A DNA stretch of 64,000 nt, taken from contig CANMGS010000002.1 of NCBI GenBank assembly GCA_947497475.1, forward strand, positions 682,001 through 746,000, written 5' to 3'. Positions within the stretch are counted from its first letter, which is position 1. Each line of letters opens with the position of its first letter. The stretch comes from an uncultured Amylibacter sp. (GTDB taxonomy: Bacteria; Pseudomonadota; Alphaproteobacteria; Rhodobacterales; Rhodobacteraceae). Positions 47,359-55,100 of this stretch are shown here, piece by piece. The notes beneath the pieces are model-generated. The model searched no databases, had not been told where the DNA came from, and was given only the letters and a program-made list of their open reading frames with translations. The position numbers and the translations under genes were made by a program.

Positions 47359-47386
47359 GGCCTTAGAGATATCTAAGGCCTTTTTT
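47359..47386 (+). terminator. Terminator of the bufferin operon
   Basis: GGCCTTAGA-GATA-TCTAAGGCC followed by TTTTTT: a perfect 9-bp stem and T-run, 10 bp after the DoxX stop and 2 bp before the convergent ArsC-like gene ends. Confidence 0.93.
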
Positions 47387-47387
47387 A

Positions 47388-47720
47388 CTAGGCTGAGAAT
47401 ACAGTTTGAACATCTTTTCCCCAACCCAGATATGAGCCACCTGCAGTTTCAATGACAGGCCGTTTCATCAATGTTGGGCTTTCAGCCAGTAAATCTAATA
47501 CAGGACGCTCACGTTGCGCCTCGTCTAAGTTCCGCCAGGTCGTTGAACGCGTATTGGTAATTGCATCACCAAATATACTCTGAAACTCAGCCAATTTCGC
47601 CGCAGGCACACCATCCGCGCGCACATCAATATATGTTACCTGATGACCACCTGCAGTTAACGACTTAAGCGCCTTTTTACAGGTATCACAGTTCTTTAGC
47701 CCATATAGCGTTATATTCAT
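47388..47720 (-). CDS. ArsC/Spx-like thioredoxin-fold protein
   Basis: 110 aa. N-terminal CxxC (GLKNCDTCKKALKSL), thioredoxin-like fold, and the C-terminal PTLMKRPVIETAGG, which fits the ArsC/YffB family. It resembles glutathione-dependent arsenate-reductase-like proteins of unknown substrate. No ars genes lie nearby, so arsenic resistance is not supported. It is convergent with the bufferin operon and shares its terminator region. Confidence 0.85.
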   Translation of the reverse strand: MNITLYGLKNCDTCKKALKSLTAGGHQVTYIDVRADGVPAAKLAEFQSIFGDAITNTRSTTWRNLDEAQRERPVLDLLAESPTLMKRPVIETAGGSYLGWGKDVQTVFSA

Positions 47721-47881
47721 TAGATTCTCCGTTATTTGCCGAAATCTATATTCCCTAAAGGAAATGCTTGCAATTGGACAGAATCAACCCATTATTCCCT
47801 TTGTAAAGCTAACTGTTCCACTGATCCGCTGACTTCCCCCGTGATGCCTGCTGACACCGAGAATACTACAGCAGCACCACC

Positions 47882-47901
47882 CCACGGCATGTCGCGCGTG
47901 G
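47882..47901 (+). ncRNA. 5' UTR hairpin upstream of first csp gene
   Basis: CCACG-GCATGTCGCG-CGTGG, a 5-bp stem with a 10-base loop, 20 bases before the csp ATG. The second csp gene has CCGCG-GCATGTCGTG-CGCGG at the same distance. The loop differs by one base, and the central stem pair changes from A-T to G-C, a compensatory change supporting an RNA structure. Confidence 0.6.
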
Positions 47902-47921
47902 AAACACTAAGGAGAAAACGG

Positions 47922-48128
47922 ATGGCAAATGGCACCGTAAAATGGTTCAACCCAACGAAAGGCTACGGCTTTATTCAACCTGAAGATGGCGGAAACGATG
48001 TTTTTGTACACGTAACTGCTGTTCAAGCTGCAGGTTTGCAAGGCTTGGAAGACAACCAAAAAGTTACATATGAATTAGAAACTGGCCGCAACGGCAAGGA
48101 AAACGCGACGAACATCGCTCTTGTTTAA
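47922..48128 (+). CDS. Cold-shock protein, CspA family (copy 1)
   Basis: The 130-aa track ORF starts too early; ATG at 47922 ([20 protein letters not shown]) follows AGGAG at 7 bases and gives 68 aa, the CSP length. The cold-shock domain is complete: [21 protein letters not shown] holds the RNP1-like KGYGFI and DVFVHV is RNP2. These proteins bind single-stranded RNA and DNA and melt RNA structures at low temperature. It is almost identical to copy 2 at 48511, 382 bp downstream. Confidence 0.96.
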   Translation: MANGTVKWFNPTKGYGFIQPEDGGNDVFVHVTAVQAAGLQGLEDNQKVTYELETGRNGKENATNIALV

Positions 48129-48151
48129 TTCATTGTTATTTCACGATTTTT

Positions 48152-48177
48152 AACGGCGGCCAGGGGTCGCCGTTTTT
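48152..48177 (+). terminator. Terminator of csp copy 1
   Basis: AACGGCG-GCCAGGGGT-CGCCGTT followed by TTT: a 7-bp stem and short T-run. Confidence 0.85.
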
Positions 48178-48471
48178 GTTTGTGGAAACCCGCTTATCAA
48201 AGTCTCAAAAACCGATACCCCTTGACCGATACCCCTATTCCAGCTTATGTGCCACTTAATATATGATAACAGCGGTCTTCGGATCGTTATACATTAGTAG
48301 AATTCGATGAATTAAGAGACTTACGCAGATTACGGTCTGCACGGTTTCAGCCTCTCTCCTAACAGAGTGTCCGGCCTTTCCAAGTTCCTAAATCTGATGC
48401 TTGAAAGTCCTGTATTAACGGCCGTGCGCCGCCTTGTATTTCTGCAATGGGATCAAGGAGATAACACCAAA

Positions 48472-48491
48472 CCGCGGCATGTCGTGCGCGG
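48472..48491 (+). ncRNA. 5' UTR hairpin upstream of second csp gene
   Basis: CCGCG-GCATGTCGTG-CGCGG, 19 bases before the second csp ATG, the counterpart of the hairpin at 47882. Conservation of loop and distance while the stem varies in a compensating way supports function at the RNA level. Confidence 0.6.
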
Positions 48492-48510
48492 GAAATTAGG
48501 AGATAAACAG

Positions 48511-48717
48511 ATGGCTACTGGCACTGTAAAATGGTTTAACCCAACTAAAGGCTTCGGCTTCATTCAACCTGACCAAGGCGGCGACGACGTGTTTGTACAC
48601 ATCACTGCTGTTCAAGCTGCAGGCCTACAAGGCTTGGATGACAACCAAAAAGTATCTTACGAGCTAGAAACTGGCCGTAACGGTAAAGAAAACGCAACTG
48701 CAATCGCACTTGCATAA
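48511..48717 (+). CDS. Cold-shock protein, CspA family (copy 2)
   Basis: ATG at 48511 ([20 protein letters not shown]), with TTAGGAG upstream, gives 68 aa; the track start at 48367 lies in the leader. Motifs KGFGFI and DVFVHI are intact, and most residues match copy 1. The long leader is typical of temperature-regulated csp mRNAs. Both copies have their own terminator, so expression can differ. Confidence 0.96.
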   Translation: MATGTVKWFNPTKGFGFIQPDQGGDDVFVHITAVQAAGLQGLDDNQKVSYELETGRNGKENATAIALA

Positions 48718-48741
48718 GCTTTTTAAGCTTTCAAAAATTCA

Positions 48742-48769
48742 AAAACGGCGGTCTTCGGATCGCCGTTTT
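48742..48769 (+). terminator. Terminator of csp copy 2
   Basis: AAAACGGCGGTC-TTCG-GATCGCCGTTTT: a 12-bp stem (one G-U pair) capped by a UUCG tetraloop closed by C-G, followed by ATT. Confidence 0.9.
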
Positions 48770-48842
48770 ATTGTGTCTACACTGATGTATGATCGGCGTG
48801 CACAGCACGTGCACAGGGCGTATGATAATTGCCACACGGTAA

Positions 48843-49151
48843 TCAGATAACTGTTGCCACCCAAATTGCCGAAAAAACGCCGCAAATCATCGGCATCCAA
48901 AGATACATCCCAGAACGGAACCAATCCAAACGCACACCGTCAGGGTCCGTCAAGGTTGCATCACGTTCCCAATGGCGGGCATGAGACATCATCAAATATA
49001 ACACCATTACCAAAAACGCAGTTGGAAATGGTAACGGGCCATAAGACATCGCAAAGGGAAGAACAAAAGACAGGCCAACCAGATTGGCTGCTGTTACTTT
49101 AGTAAGTGTCGATACGCCTTCGACACAGTTATAACTATATTCGATATTCAT
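48843..49151 (-). CDS. Small integral membrane protein, possibly zinc-regulated
   Basis: The track start at 49250 is replaced by the ATG at 49151 (MNIEYSYNCVEGVSTL), which has AGGAGC 7 bases upstream; 102 aa. Hydrophobic spans: ANLVGLSFVLPFAMSYG, FPTAFLVMVLYLMMS and MYLWMPMICGVFSAIWVATVI, with a charged loop (HARHWERDATLTDPDGVRLDW) before the last. No family is recognised. A near-perfect Zur-like site lies 106 bp upstream of this start, between this gene and the divergent DUF6525 gene. Confidence 0.65.
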   Translation of the reverse strand: MNIEYSYNCVEGVSTLTKVTAANLVGLSFVLPFAMSYGPLPFPTAFLVMVLYLMMSHARHWERDATLTDPDGVRLDWFRSGMYLWMPMICGVFSAIWVATVI

Positions 49152-49256
49152 GGACTGCTCCTGCACTTTTCGAACATCATCGCGAAAGCTTGTGCCAAGA
49201 TTGAGGATGCTATGGGGCAATATTGTGGCTGTAATTTCGATTGTACCCATACTAAA

Positions 49257-49276
49257 TGTTATGTTATAATATTACA
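49257..49276. promoter_or_regulatory. Near-palindromic Zur-like site
   Basis: TGTTATGTTATAATATTACA matches 18 of 20 positions of the perfect palindrome found in front of the COG0523 GTPase. It lies 29 bp before the DUF6525 start and 106 bp before the divergent membrane-protein start, so it could act on either gene. Confidence 0.55.
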
Positions 49277-49304
49277 CATCAAACTAACCATATGCTGCAC
49301 TTAA

Positions 49305-49556
49305 ATGAGTAATATAGGATCAACATCACTGCGTGCTAAAAAACGCAACTCGAACCCAATGCAAAGCTTTGACAGCCTCCCTGCCCCTTTACGCAGTTGG
49401 CTACACGAAGCTGTCCTGCCATGGTCACCAAAATCAGCGCGACGTATATGGGATCGTGCTGTTTCTAAAGGTAAAGGCACACATGGAGCTTTGATGGCTT
49501 TGCAAAATGCTGAAATACGCACTTTGGCGCGTGATAAAGAGCGTTTGGTCTTATAG
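49305..49556 (+). CDS. DUF6525 family protein
   Basis: 83 aa: STSLRAKKRNSNPMQSFDSLP and LRSWLHEAVLPWSPKSARRIWDRAV match the small DUF6525 family of Rhodobacterales. It is basic, with an RxWxxA-type region but no known catalytic motif; function unknown. It begins 29 bp after the Zur-like site and is followed by the COG0523 GTPase gene at 49684, which carries its own site. Confidence 0.78.
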   Translation: MSNIGSTSLRAKKRNSNPMQSFDSLPAPLRSWLHEAVLPWSPKSARRIWDRAVSKGKGTHGALMALQNAEIRTLARDKERLVL

Positions 49557-49648
49557 TTAACTATCAGTATAACCGAAATTACTCGAAATTTTCATTCAGG
49601 ATAAAATTAACGCGATAGTTTCTATTGTGTTTCTATAATTTCGCAATA

Positions 49649-49668
49649 TGTTATGTTATAACATAACA
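49649..49668. promoter_or_regulatory. Zur-like operator upstream of COG0523 GTPase
   Basis: TGTTATGTTATAACATAACA is a perfect 20-bp palindrome ending 16 bp before the ATG. It is of the TGTTAT/ATAACA type described for zinc uptake regulator (Zur) sites in alphaproteobacteria, and the downstream gene is a classic Zur target. Confidence 0.75.
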
Positions 49669-49683
49669 CAAAGGATTACACTC

Positions 49684-50889
49684 ATGCCCGATACCCGCCT
49701 TCCAGTAACAGTTTTATCTGGTTTCCTTGGTGCAGGCAAAACCACCCTATTAAATCGCGTCTTAAACAACCGTGATGGTTTAAAAGTTGCAGTCATCGTG
49801 AATGATATGTCAGAGGTCAATATTGATGCAGACCTTGTGCGTGCCAATACCGAATTAAGTCATACCGATGAAACCTTAGTTGAAATGTCCAATGGCTGCA
49901 TATGCTGTACATTGCGTGATGATTTATTGCTTGAAGTCCGCCGTTTGTCAGATGAAGGGCGTTTTGATTATCTGCTGATTGAATCTACAGGTATATCTGA
50001 ACCCCTACCCGTTGCGACAACCTTTGAGTTTCGTGATGAAGATGGTCAAAGCCTGTCTGATATCGCGCGTCTTGATACAATGGTGACGGTTGTTGATGCA
50101 GTGAACTTGTTAAACGATTATTCAAGCCATGATTTCTTGGCTGACCGCGGTGAAACCATGGGCGAAGAGGATGATCGCACTTTGGTCAACCTATTGGTCG
50201 AACAGATCGAATTTGCGGATGTTGTGGTGCTGAACAAAGTTGTTGATGCCACAAAAGATCAGGTTGATGCAGCGCTGAAAATCATTCGTAGCTTGAATGC
50301 GGACGCTAAGATTATTCGCAGCAGCTATTCTGATGTGCCAGCAAAAGAGATTTTGAACACAGGGTTGTTTGATTTCGCTTCTGCACATGATCACCCGATG
50401 TGGGCAAAAGAGCTGTATGGGTTTGCTGATCACATACCAGAAAGCGATGAATATGATGTGAAAACATTCGTATACCGCGCACGCCGCCCTTTTGAGCCAG
50501 AGAAAATCTTGGCCGTTTTAAACGGCGCTTTGCCAGGCGTGATCCGCGCCAAAGGTCACTTCTGGATCGCATCACGCCCTGAGTGGGTTGCAGAGTTTTC
50601 ATTGGCGGGTGCCCTGTCATCTGTGAAACCACTGGGTCAATGGTGGGCGACAACGCCAAAGGAAAGATGGCCAGAAAATGAAACCGCCCGCGCCTATATG
50701 GAAACCCATTGGCAAGAACCATGGGGCGATCGCCGTCAGGAAATCGTGTTTATCGGCACAGGTATCAACTGGATGGATTTAACAGCGAAACTGGATGGTG
50801 CGTTGATCCCTGAAGGGATTGCTGAAAGCGTGGAAGAGTTGCCAGAGTACAGTGATCCCTTCCCAAATTGGGCGCAGGCTGCAGCGTAA
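49684..50889 (+). CDS. COG0523 zinc-handling GTPase (ZigA/YciC-like)
   Basis: Start at ATG 49684 ([21 protein letters not shown]), replacing 49648, which lies in the operator; 401 aa. G3E GTPase: Walker [13 protein letters not shown], the zinc-binding CxCC motif [13 protein letters not shown] (C72, C74, C75), ESTGISEP and VLNKV. A CobW C-terminal domain covers about 265-395. Zur-controlled relatives move zinc to client proteins in zinc starvation. The palindrome directly upstream supports that role rather than cobalamin synthesis. Confidence 0.9.
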   Translation: MPDTRLPVTVLSGFLGAGKTTLLNRVLNNRDGLKVAVIVNDMSEVNIDADLVRANTELSHTDETLVEMSNGCICCTLRDDLLLEVRRLSDEGRFDYLLIESTGISEPLPVATTFEFRDEDGQSLSDIARLDTMVTVVDAVNLLNDYSSHDFLADRGETMGEEDDRTLVNLLVEQIEFADVVVLNKVVDATKDQVDAALKIIRSLNADAKIIRSSYSDVPAKEILNTGLFDFASAHDHPMWAKELYGFADHIPESDEYDVKTFVYRARRPFEPEKILAVLNGALPGVIRAKGHFWIASRPEWVAEFSLAGALSSVKPLGQWWATTPKERWPENETARAYMETHWQEPWGDRRQEIVFIGTGINWMDLTAKLDGALIPEGIAESVEELPEYSDPFPNWAQAAA

Positions 50890-50922
50890 CATTTGTACTG
50901 AGTAGACAGTGTATTAAGTAAA

Positions 50923-50946
50923 GGGCGCGTGGGAAACTACGCGTCC
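50923..50946. terminator. Convergent terminator between GTPase and MBL gene
   Basis: GGGCGCGT-GGGAAACT-ACGCGTCC, an 8-bp stem with one G-U pair, followed by TTATCTTATTTT. It lies between the two convergent genes and could serve both. Confidence 0.65.
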
Positions 50947-50951
50947 TTATC

Positions 50952-51827
50952 TTATTTTCTTGTTATGTTTAAAAATGGTGTCTGGCTTTCGCCAAGACCA
51001 AACTTGATTACTATTTCTCCATCAGAATTAGTGGTTAAACATTTGCGGTCGTTTTCTTCGCCGTTACTACGATTATAAACTACCCAACCACTGCTATTTG
51101 CAGAATACCTTGCATTAGCACTGGTATCACAAAAACTACCGTCCGATACTACTGTAATTTTTGGGCAAACTAGGTTCACAAAATCTGAAACATAGCCTGA
51201 CTCGCGACCATGGTGTGGTGCAAGCAGAACATCCGCATCTCTTACAGCAGATTTGAAATCGGGATTAAGCATTAATTCATCAAAAGATGCTTTTTCATTA
51301 TCACCAGGAATTACAACTTTAATACCAGCATATTCAAAAATGGATACTATGGAATGGTTATTATAATTCGAGATGTCACAAGAAGTAGGCGTAAATGTTG
51401 AAATATTCACCCCACCCCAATTTTGTGGATTAGACGTACTATCAAAGCTATCCTTTGAAATTGGTATGTTGTAACTAGTATTTATATCACAATACTTCTT
51501 AAATTTTTCTACATCCTGCTCTCTTACACCGTCCAAAACATGTTCATTCGGAATATGCTTGGGGCGATTTAGTACTTTTGGCTTTAGGCTATCAATATTT
51601 AAAATATCATCTATATGATCCAAGTGTGGATGCGTAATAATTAAATAATCAAGCTTATCTACCCCAAATTTATCTTTTATATGCGTTAAAGGGCTAAACT
51701 CTGAATTATTTCCAGAATAATCACCTGTACCAAGGTCTATTACTATGTGCCGATTATTAGGTGTTTTTAAATATGTAGCGTGACCATGTTGAACATCCCA
51801 AAAATATAACTCACATTGATTTACCAT
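50952..51827 (-). CDS. ComEC-like metallo-beta-lactamase-fold protein
   Basis: Start at 51827 (MVNQCELYFWDVQHGHATYL) with AGGAAAA upstream; 291 aa. It is a stand-alone MBL domain of the ComEC/Rec2 type: the usual VGQGDA motif at the start appears as DVQHGHA, followed by IVIDLGTGDYSG. The metal motif is THPHLDH (H66, H68, D70, H71), and LLAPHHG supplies another histidine. It has no membrane segment. The 17-bp overlap with the upstream membrane protein gene makes a two-gene unit. The region is clearly A+T-rich compared with thyX and the GTPase, suggesting transfer. Possibly a nuclease or phosphodiesterase. Confidence 0.78.
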   Translation of the reverse strand: MVNQCELYFWDVQHGHATYLKTPNNRHIVIDLGTGDYSGNNSEFSPLTHIKDKFGVDKLDYLIITHPHLDHIDDILNIDSLKPKVLNRPKHIPNEHVLDGVREQDVEKFKKYCDINTSYNIPISKDSFDSTSNPQNWGGVNISTFTPTSCDISNYNNHSIVSIFEYAGIKVVIPGDNEKASFDELMLNPDFKSAVRDADVLLAPHHGRESGYVSDFVNLVCPKITVVSDGSFCDTSANARYSANSSGWVVYNRSNGEENDRKCLTTNSDGEIVIKFGLGESQTPFLNITRK

Positions 51828-52311
51828 TCGCAATTTTCCTAATTCTTGATGAAATAAATAATGTCTGTTTACGATATGAAAGCAAGAATAATAGGAGCAT
51901 AAGGAAAAGGCCAACCCAGACATTTGTGTCAGAACTAATAGGAAACTTATTCTTTACCAAACCGAAGAGATTAATAATGGTTAAAACCAAAAAAACAGCT
52001 GCAAAAGTTCTATAAGTGTTACTTGCTTCTACGAAGACTTCAAGCTTACTATCTTCTTTAATTGCATCTAGATATTTTGAGTATTCTTCAAAACGAATAA
52101 AACCAAACTTTTTAAGTACTGGCTCTAACAGCACTGATCCAAGCCGACTTAATACCAAGCCAACAAAGTAATAAAAGAATGCAGCTACGAATATGTCATC
52201 TTGGATAAAGTTTACTTGAAATATTTCGTTCAATAAAACGATAAAGACAACACCAGGAAGTAGGTAATTGAATAAGTTATAACTACCAATCTTATCCAGT
52301 AACTCTGACAT
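51811..52311 (-). CDS. Four-span membrane protein paired with ComEC-like MBL
   Basis: 166 aa. Hydrophobic spans at about 13-30, 41-60, 102-119 and 131-146; a charged segment (about 65-100: KKFGFIRFEEYSKYLDAIKEDSK) lies between the second and third. The N-terminus (LLDKIGSYNLFNYLLPG) is followed by a hydrophobic run. No known family. It shares 17 bp with the MBL gene, implying translational coupling and a joint function at the membrane. Its stop and the thyX stop region are 1 bp apart, with no obvious att repeats. Confidence 0.7.
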   Translation of the reverse strand: MSELLDKIGSYNLFNYLLPGVVFIVLLNEIFQVNFIQDDIFVAAFFYYFVGLVLSRLGSVLLEPVLKKFGFIRFEEYSKYLDAIKEDSKLEVFVEASNTYRTFAAVFLVLTIINLFGLVKNKFPISSDTNVWVGLFLMLLLFLLSYRKQTLFISSRIRKIANGKSM

Positions 52312-52312
52312 A

Positions 52313-53227
52313 TTACCCCTTAATCATCGCTTCAAACTCACGCCATTCACCCTTGGACATACCGCTGTTTTCTTGGGTCACCTCTTCGCCAGCCAAACGG
52401 CGGCGTAGGCATTCTAGGCCGCGTTCGGATACATTGGCGCCGCCCATGCGGTAGTCTTCGAATGCTGAATAGGCTGCTGGTACCCAGTCTTTGACGATTT
52501 CGCACATTTTTTCGGCGTAGACGCGTATTTCGTATTGGGCGTGGCTGTCGGCGCGTAGGCGTAGGAAGTGGAATAGGTTGTGCAGGTCTACCTTCCAATA
52601 CCATTGGGTATAGACATTGGCTGGCAGGTTCATGCGGGCGAGTTCACGGGCAAGACCCTGTTTGCTGTCATCCCCCTCTGCCATCATTTCTTCGTAATGG
52701 TCATAGGCTTTTTCACTGTCGTCTTTGAGGTATTTCAAAACGGCATCCGCTTCAGCACCGGTTAGAGCTTCACCGCGGCCTTGGTTGTTGATCACGGATT
52801 GGGCGGCAAGGTGTTCCGCTTTTGGAATATAGAATTCGCGGTCCAAGATTGAATAGCGTGCAGAGTATTCGTTTACATTCGCTGTGCGATGGCGGATCCA
52901 TTGGCGCGCAACAAACACTGGAAGTTTGATGTGGAATTTGACTTCGCACATTTCAAACGGTGTGGAATGCCAGTGGCGCATCAGGTAGCGGATTAAACCC
53001 TCGTCATTTGTGACCGCTTTGGTGCCTTTGCCGTATGATACGCGGGCGGCTTGGGTGATGGCGCTGTCATTGCCCATATAGTCGATGACGCGGATCAGGC
53101 CGTGATCCAGAACTTCGTGGGCTGTATACAGGTGGTTTTCCATGCCTTCGGATATCGCGCGGCGTGTTGTGCCCTGTTGTGCGCGTTGATCTTCGATTTC
53201 GGCCTGTTGTTCTGGTGTTAATGGCAT
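52313..53227 (-). CDS. thyX: Flavin-dependent thymidylate synthase
   Basis: 304 aa, at the longer end for ThyX. Signature [15 protein letters not shown] (the RHRxxSxNExSxRY-type motif) and [17 protein letters not shown] are present. It makes dTMP from dUMP with FAD and methylene-THF, and substitutes for ThyA. GC content is higher than that of the neighbouring MBL pair, which argues that the pair rather than thyX is the insertion. Upstream is a 338-bp divergent region with aroQ. Confidence 0.96.
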   Translation of the reverse strand: MPLTPEQQAEIEDQRAQQGTTRRAISEGMENHLYTAHEVLDHGLIRVIDYMGNDSAITQAARVSYGKGTKAVTNDEGLIRYLMRHWHSTPFEMCEVKFHIKLPVFVARQWIRHRTANVNEYSARYSILDREFYIPKAEHLAAQSVINNQGRGEALTGAEADAVLKYLKDDSEKAYDHYEEMMAEGDDSKQGLARELARMNLPANVYTQWYWKVDLHNLFHFLRLRADSHAQYEIRVYAEKMCEIVKDWVPAAYSAFEDYRMGGANVSERGLECLRRRLAGEEVTQENSGMSKGEWREFEAMIKG

Positions 53228-53565
53228 GTTTGTTCCCTGCGTCCCGTTGGTCTTTTTTATGATTCACCTGCCACTATATCTAGCGATAGCGTTTTCGTGA
53301 ACTACTATATCGGGGTATTTTGCAGGTTTTTTTATTTAACGTTGGGTTGAGCAACTTACCCTTAGGGAAATTATTTTATTTCCAATGACAAAAGAGTGAT
53401 ATTCGTCACTCTCTTGAATGGAAGTTCTGATACATACAAATTGTAGAGGATGTTCTTGCTTGGATATTCCTTTCTTCTGCGGGTTGCCCTCTCCCGGCCG
53501 GCAACCCGCCCCTCTCTCTTCTTTATAGTCTGGTTTTTTGACGCGAACCGTGGCAGACATCTTTT
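53228..53565. other. thyX-aroQ divergent intergenic region with GC-rich hairpin
   Basis: 338 bp without a gene. Its main feature is a perfect 10-bp inverted repeat GCGGGTTGCC/GGCAACCCGC (53479-53509, 11-base loop), 57 bp before the aroQ start and followed by a pyrimidine-rich run CCCCTCTCTCTTCTTT. This looks like an attenuator or the end of an unannotated small RNA on the plus strand. The rest is A+T-rich promoter-like sequence. Confidence 0.55.
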
Positions 53566-54000
53566 ATGACACGTATATTGATCCTGAATGGCCCGAATTT
53601 GAACTTGCTTGGCACACGTCAGCCAGAGGTTTATGGCACGACAACGTTGGCAGACATTGAACAGATGTGTGCGGATAAAGCAGGCGATTTGGGTGTGCGT
53701 GTTGAGTGTCGCCAATCGAACCACGAAGGTGTGTTGATTGATTGGATTCATGAGGCGCGTGGGACGTTTGATGGGATTATCATCAATGCGGGCGCATATA
53801 CGCATACATCGATTGCAATTATGGATGCTGTGTCATCGGTTGAAGTGCCAACCTTAGAGCTGCATTTATCCGATATTCATGCGCGTGAAGACTTTCGTCA
53901 TATCAGTTATATTGGGCGCGTCGCTTTTGATGCGATCATGGGCCATGGAGCAGCAGGATATCCGATGGCGATTGAACGGATGGTTCAGGAGCTTACCTAA
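53566..54000 (+). CDS. aroQ: 3-dehydroquinate dehydratase, type II
   Basis: 144 aa, the type II length. Signatures: ILNGPNLNLLGTRQPEVYG (R18, catalytic Y23), INAGAYTHTSIAI and ELHLSDIHAREDF with catalytic His. It dehydrates 3-dehydroquinate in the shikimate pathway and forms a dodecamer. It is convergent with the AEC transporter with a 4-bp overlap. Confidence 0.97.
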   Translation: MTRILILNGPNLNLLGTRQPEVYGTTTLADIEQMCADKAGDLGVRVECRQSNHEGVLIDWIHEARGTFDGIIINAGAYTHTSIAIMDAVSSVEVPTLELHLSDIHAREDFRHISYIGRVAFDAIMGHGAAGYPMAIERMVQELT

Positions 54001-54926
54001 AACGCCAAGGCAGCTAAGGTTAAGGTTATTGGAATTGTCACAAATGTCAGGCACGTTTGAAATGTTATGATTGCGGCCATAAGTGGTGCATCACCATTCA
54101 TTTGATTTGCGAGCGTAAATGATGCAGATGCAGTCGCAACGGATGCAAAGATCAGCGCTATCATTGTTTGCATTTCTGTCAGCCCCATATATTGCGCGAT
54201 GATAAAGGTTGCCAATGGAAACAGGATCATACGACCGATAATAGCAAAGCTCATTGGTTTCCAATCGGCTGCCATTTGTTTGATACGAATGCTGGCACCA
54301 ACACTTAGAAGTGTGATTGGTAGCGTACCCTGCCCCAAAATACGTGTCACATCGTGAAGAACTGGAAGCTCACCATCAAACATAAAATTACAAGCAAACC
54401 CCGCGAGTACAGCTAGAAGCAATGGGTTACGCGCCAAATCACGTGTAATTGCCATAAATATATTTTGGTCTTTATTGTTCGACGTCATCACCACCATCAA
54501 GGATACAACTGAAAAATTTGTTGTTGGTATCAACATCGCAGACGCCAATGTGCCAAGAGCCAAACCTTCTGCGCCATATAAGCGTTCGGTCAATGCCAGA
54601 GCTACAAATGTGTTATGGCGCAAAGAGCCCTGCAGTATCGAACTGGAAACAGCACCCGAGAAAAATGACATGCGCCATATCAAAATTCCATAACATAAAA
54701 CGCATAGAAAACTGCCCAGAATGACTGTTGCGAATGTTCCCACTAATTCTGGATCATATTCAGCCGTAGAGGTTTTATAAAATAGCAATGAAGGCATCAA
54801 AACCCAATAAACCAAGCGGTCATTTAGGCGCCAAAATTCCATTGTTAGAACACCATGGCGGCGCAGTAAGTTACCGACAATCAACAAAGAAAAGATTGGA
54901 GCAATTAAAAGGGCAATGCTAAACAT
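53997..54926 (-). CDS. AEC family transporter
   Basis: 309 aa, about ten hydrophobic spans arranged in two repeats: start FSIALLIAPIFSLLIVGNLL, conserved GSLRHNTFVALALTERLYG, NPLLLAVLAGFACNFMF, GQGTLPITLLSVGASI, and the end ATASASFTLANQMNGDAPLMAAIITFQT. The auxin efflux carrier family exports or imports organic acids such as malate or malonate; substrate unknown. It overlaps aroQ by 4 bp at the 3' end. Confidence 0.92.
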   Translation of the reverse strand: MFSIALLIAPIFSLLIVGNLLRRHGVLTMEFWRLNDRLVYWVLMPSLLFYKTSTAEYDPELVGTFATVILGSFLCVLCYGILIWRMSFFSGAVSSSILQGSLRHNTFVALALTERLYGAEGLALGTLASAMLIPTTNFSVVSLMVVMTSNNKDQNIFMAITRDLARNPLLLAVLAGFACNFMFDGELPVLHDVTRILGQGTLPITLLSVGASIRIKQMAADWKPMSFAIIGRMILFPLATFIIAQYMGLTEMQTMIALIFASVATASASFTLANQMNGDAPLMAAIITFQTCLTFVTIPITLTLAALAF

Positions 54927-55100
54927 GGCAGGAGGAATCCATTGATATAATCTTGGGCCAGCCTGTAGATGAATTCAGCAAGGCGTGTAAACACCAATTC
55001 GTTATGATTAGAGTACAATTCTTTGATTGAATTTTATGTCTTAGACTTCATACTGATCGTAAATCATAGCAATTTCAAAATCACCGTTAAGGTACATTAC

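Larger units (their letters stand above)
48129..48510. other. Intergenic region between the two csp genes
   Basis: 382 bp without a gene. It contains the first csp terminator (48152-48177), a short sequence GCGGTCTTCGGATCG (48272-48286) that exactly repeats within the second csp terminator, and the leader of copy 2 with its hairpin. The repeat suggests this region is a relic of tandem duplication of a csp unit with its terminator. The ORF-track frame 48367-48510 upstream of the second ATG is leader, not coding. Confidence 0.6.

Noticed and set aside
47388-47720. Arsenate reductase for arsenic resistance
   Set aside because: The protein is an ArsC/YffB-like fold, but there is no arsR, arsB or acr3 nearby. 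Family-level naming only.
49152-49250. N-terminal extension of the small membrane protein from the ATG at 49250
   Set aside because: The ATG at 49151 has an AGGAGC ribosome binding site while 49250 has none, and the extension lacks family character. It could still be a translated leader, but this is unsupported.
53371-53805. 144-aa minus-strand ORF over aroQ and its leader
   Set aside because: aroQ has full catalytic motifs; the antisense frame shows no recognisable protein character.
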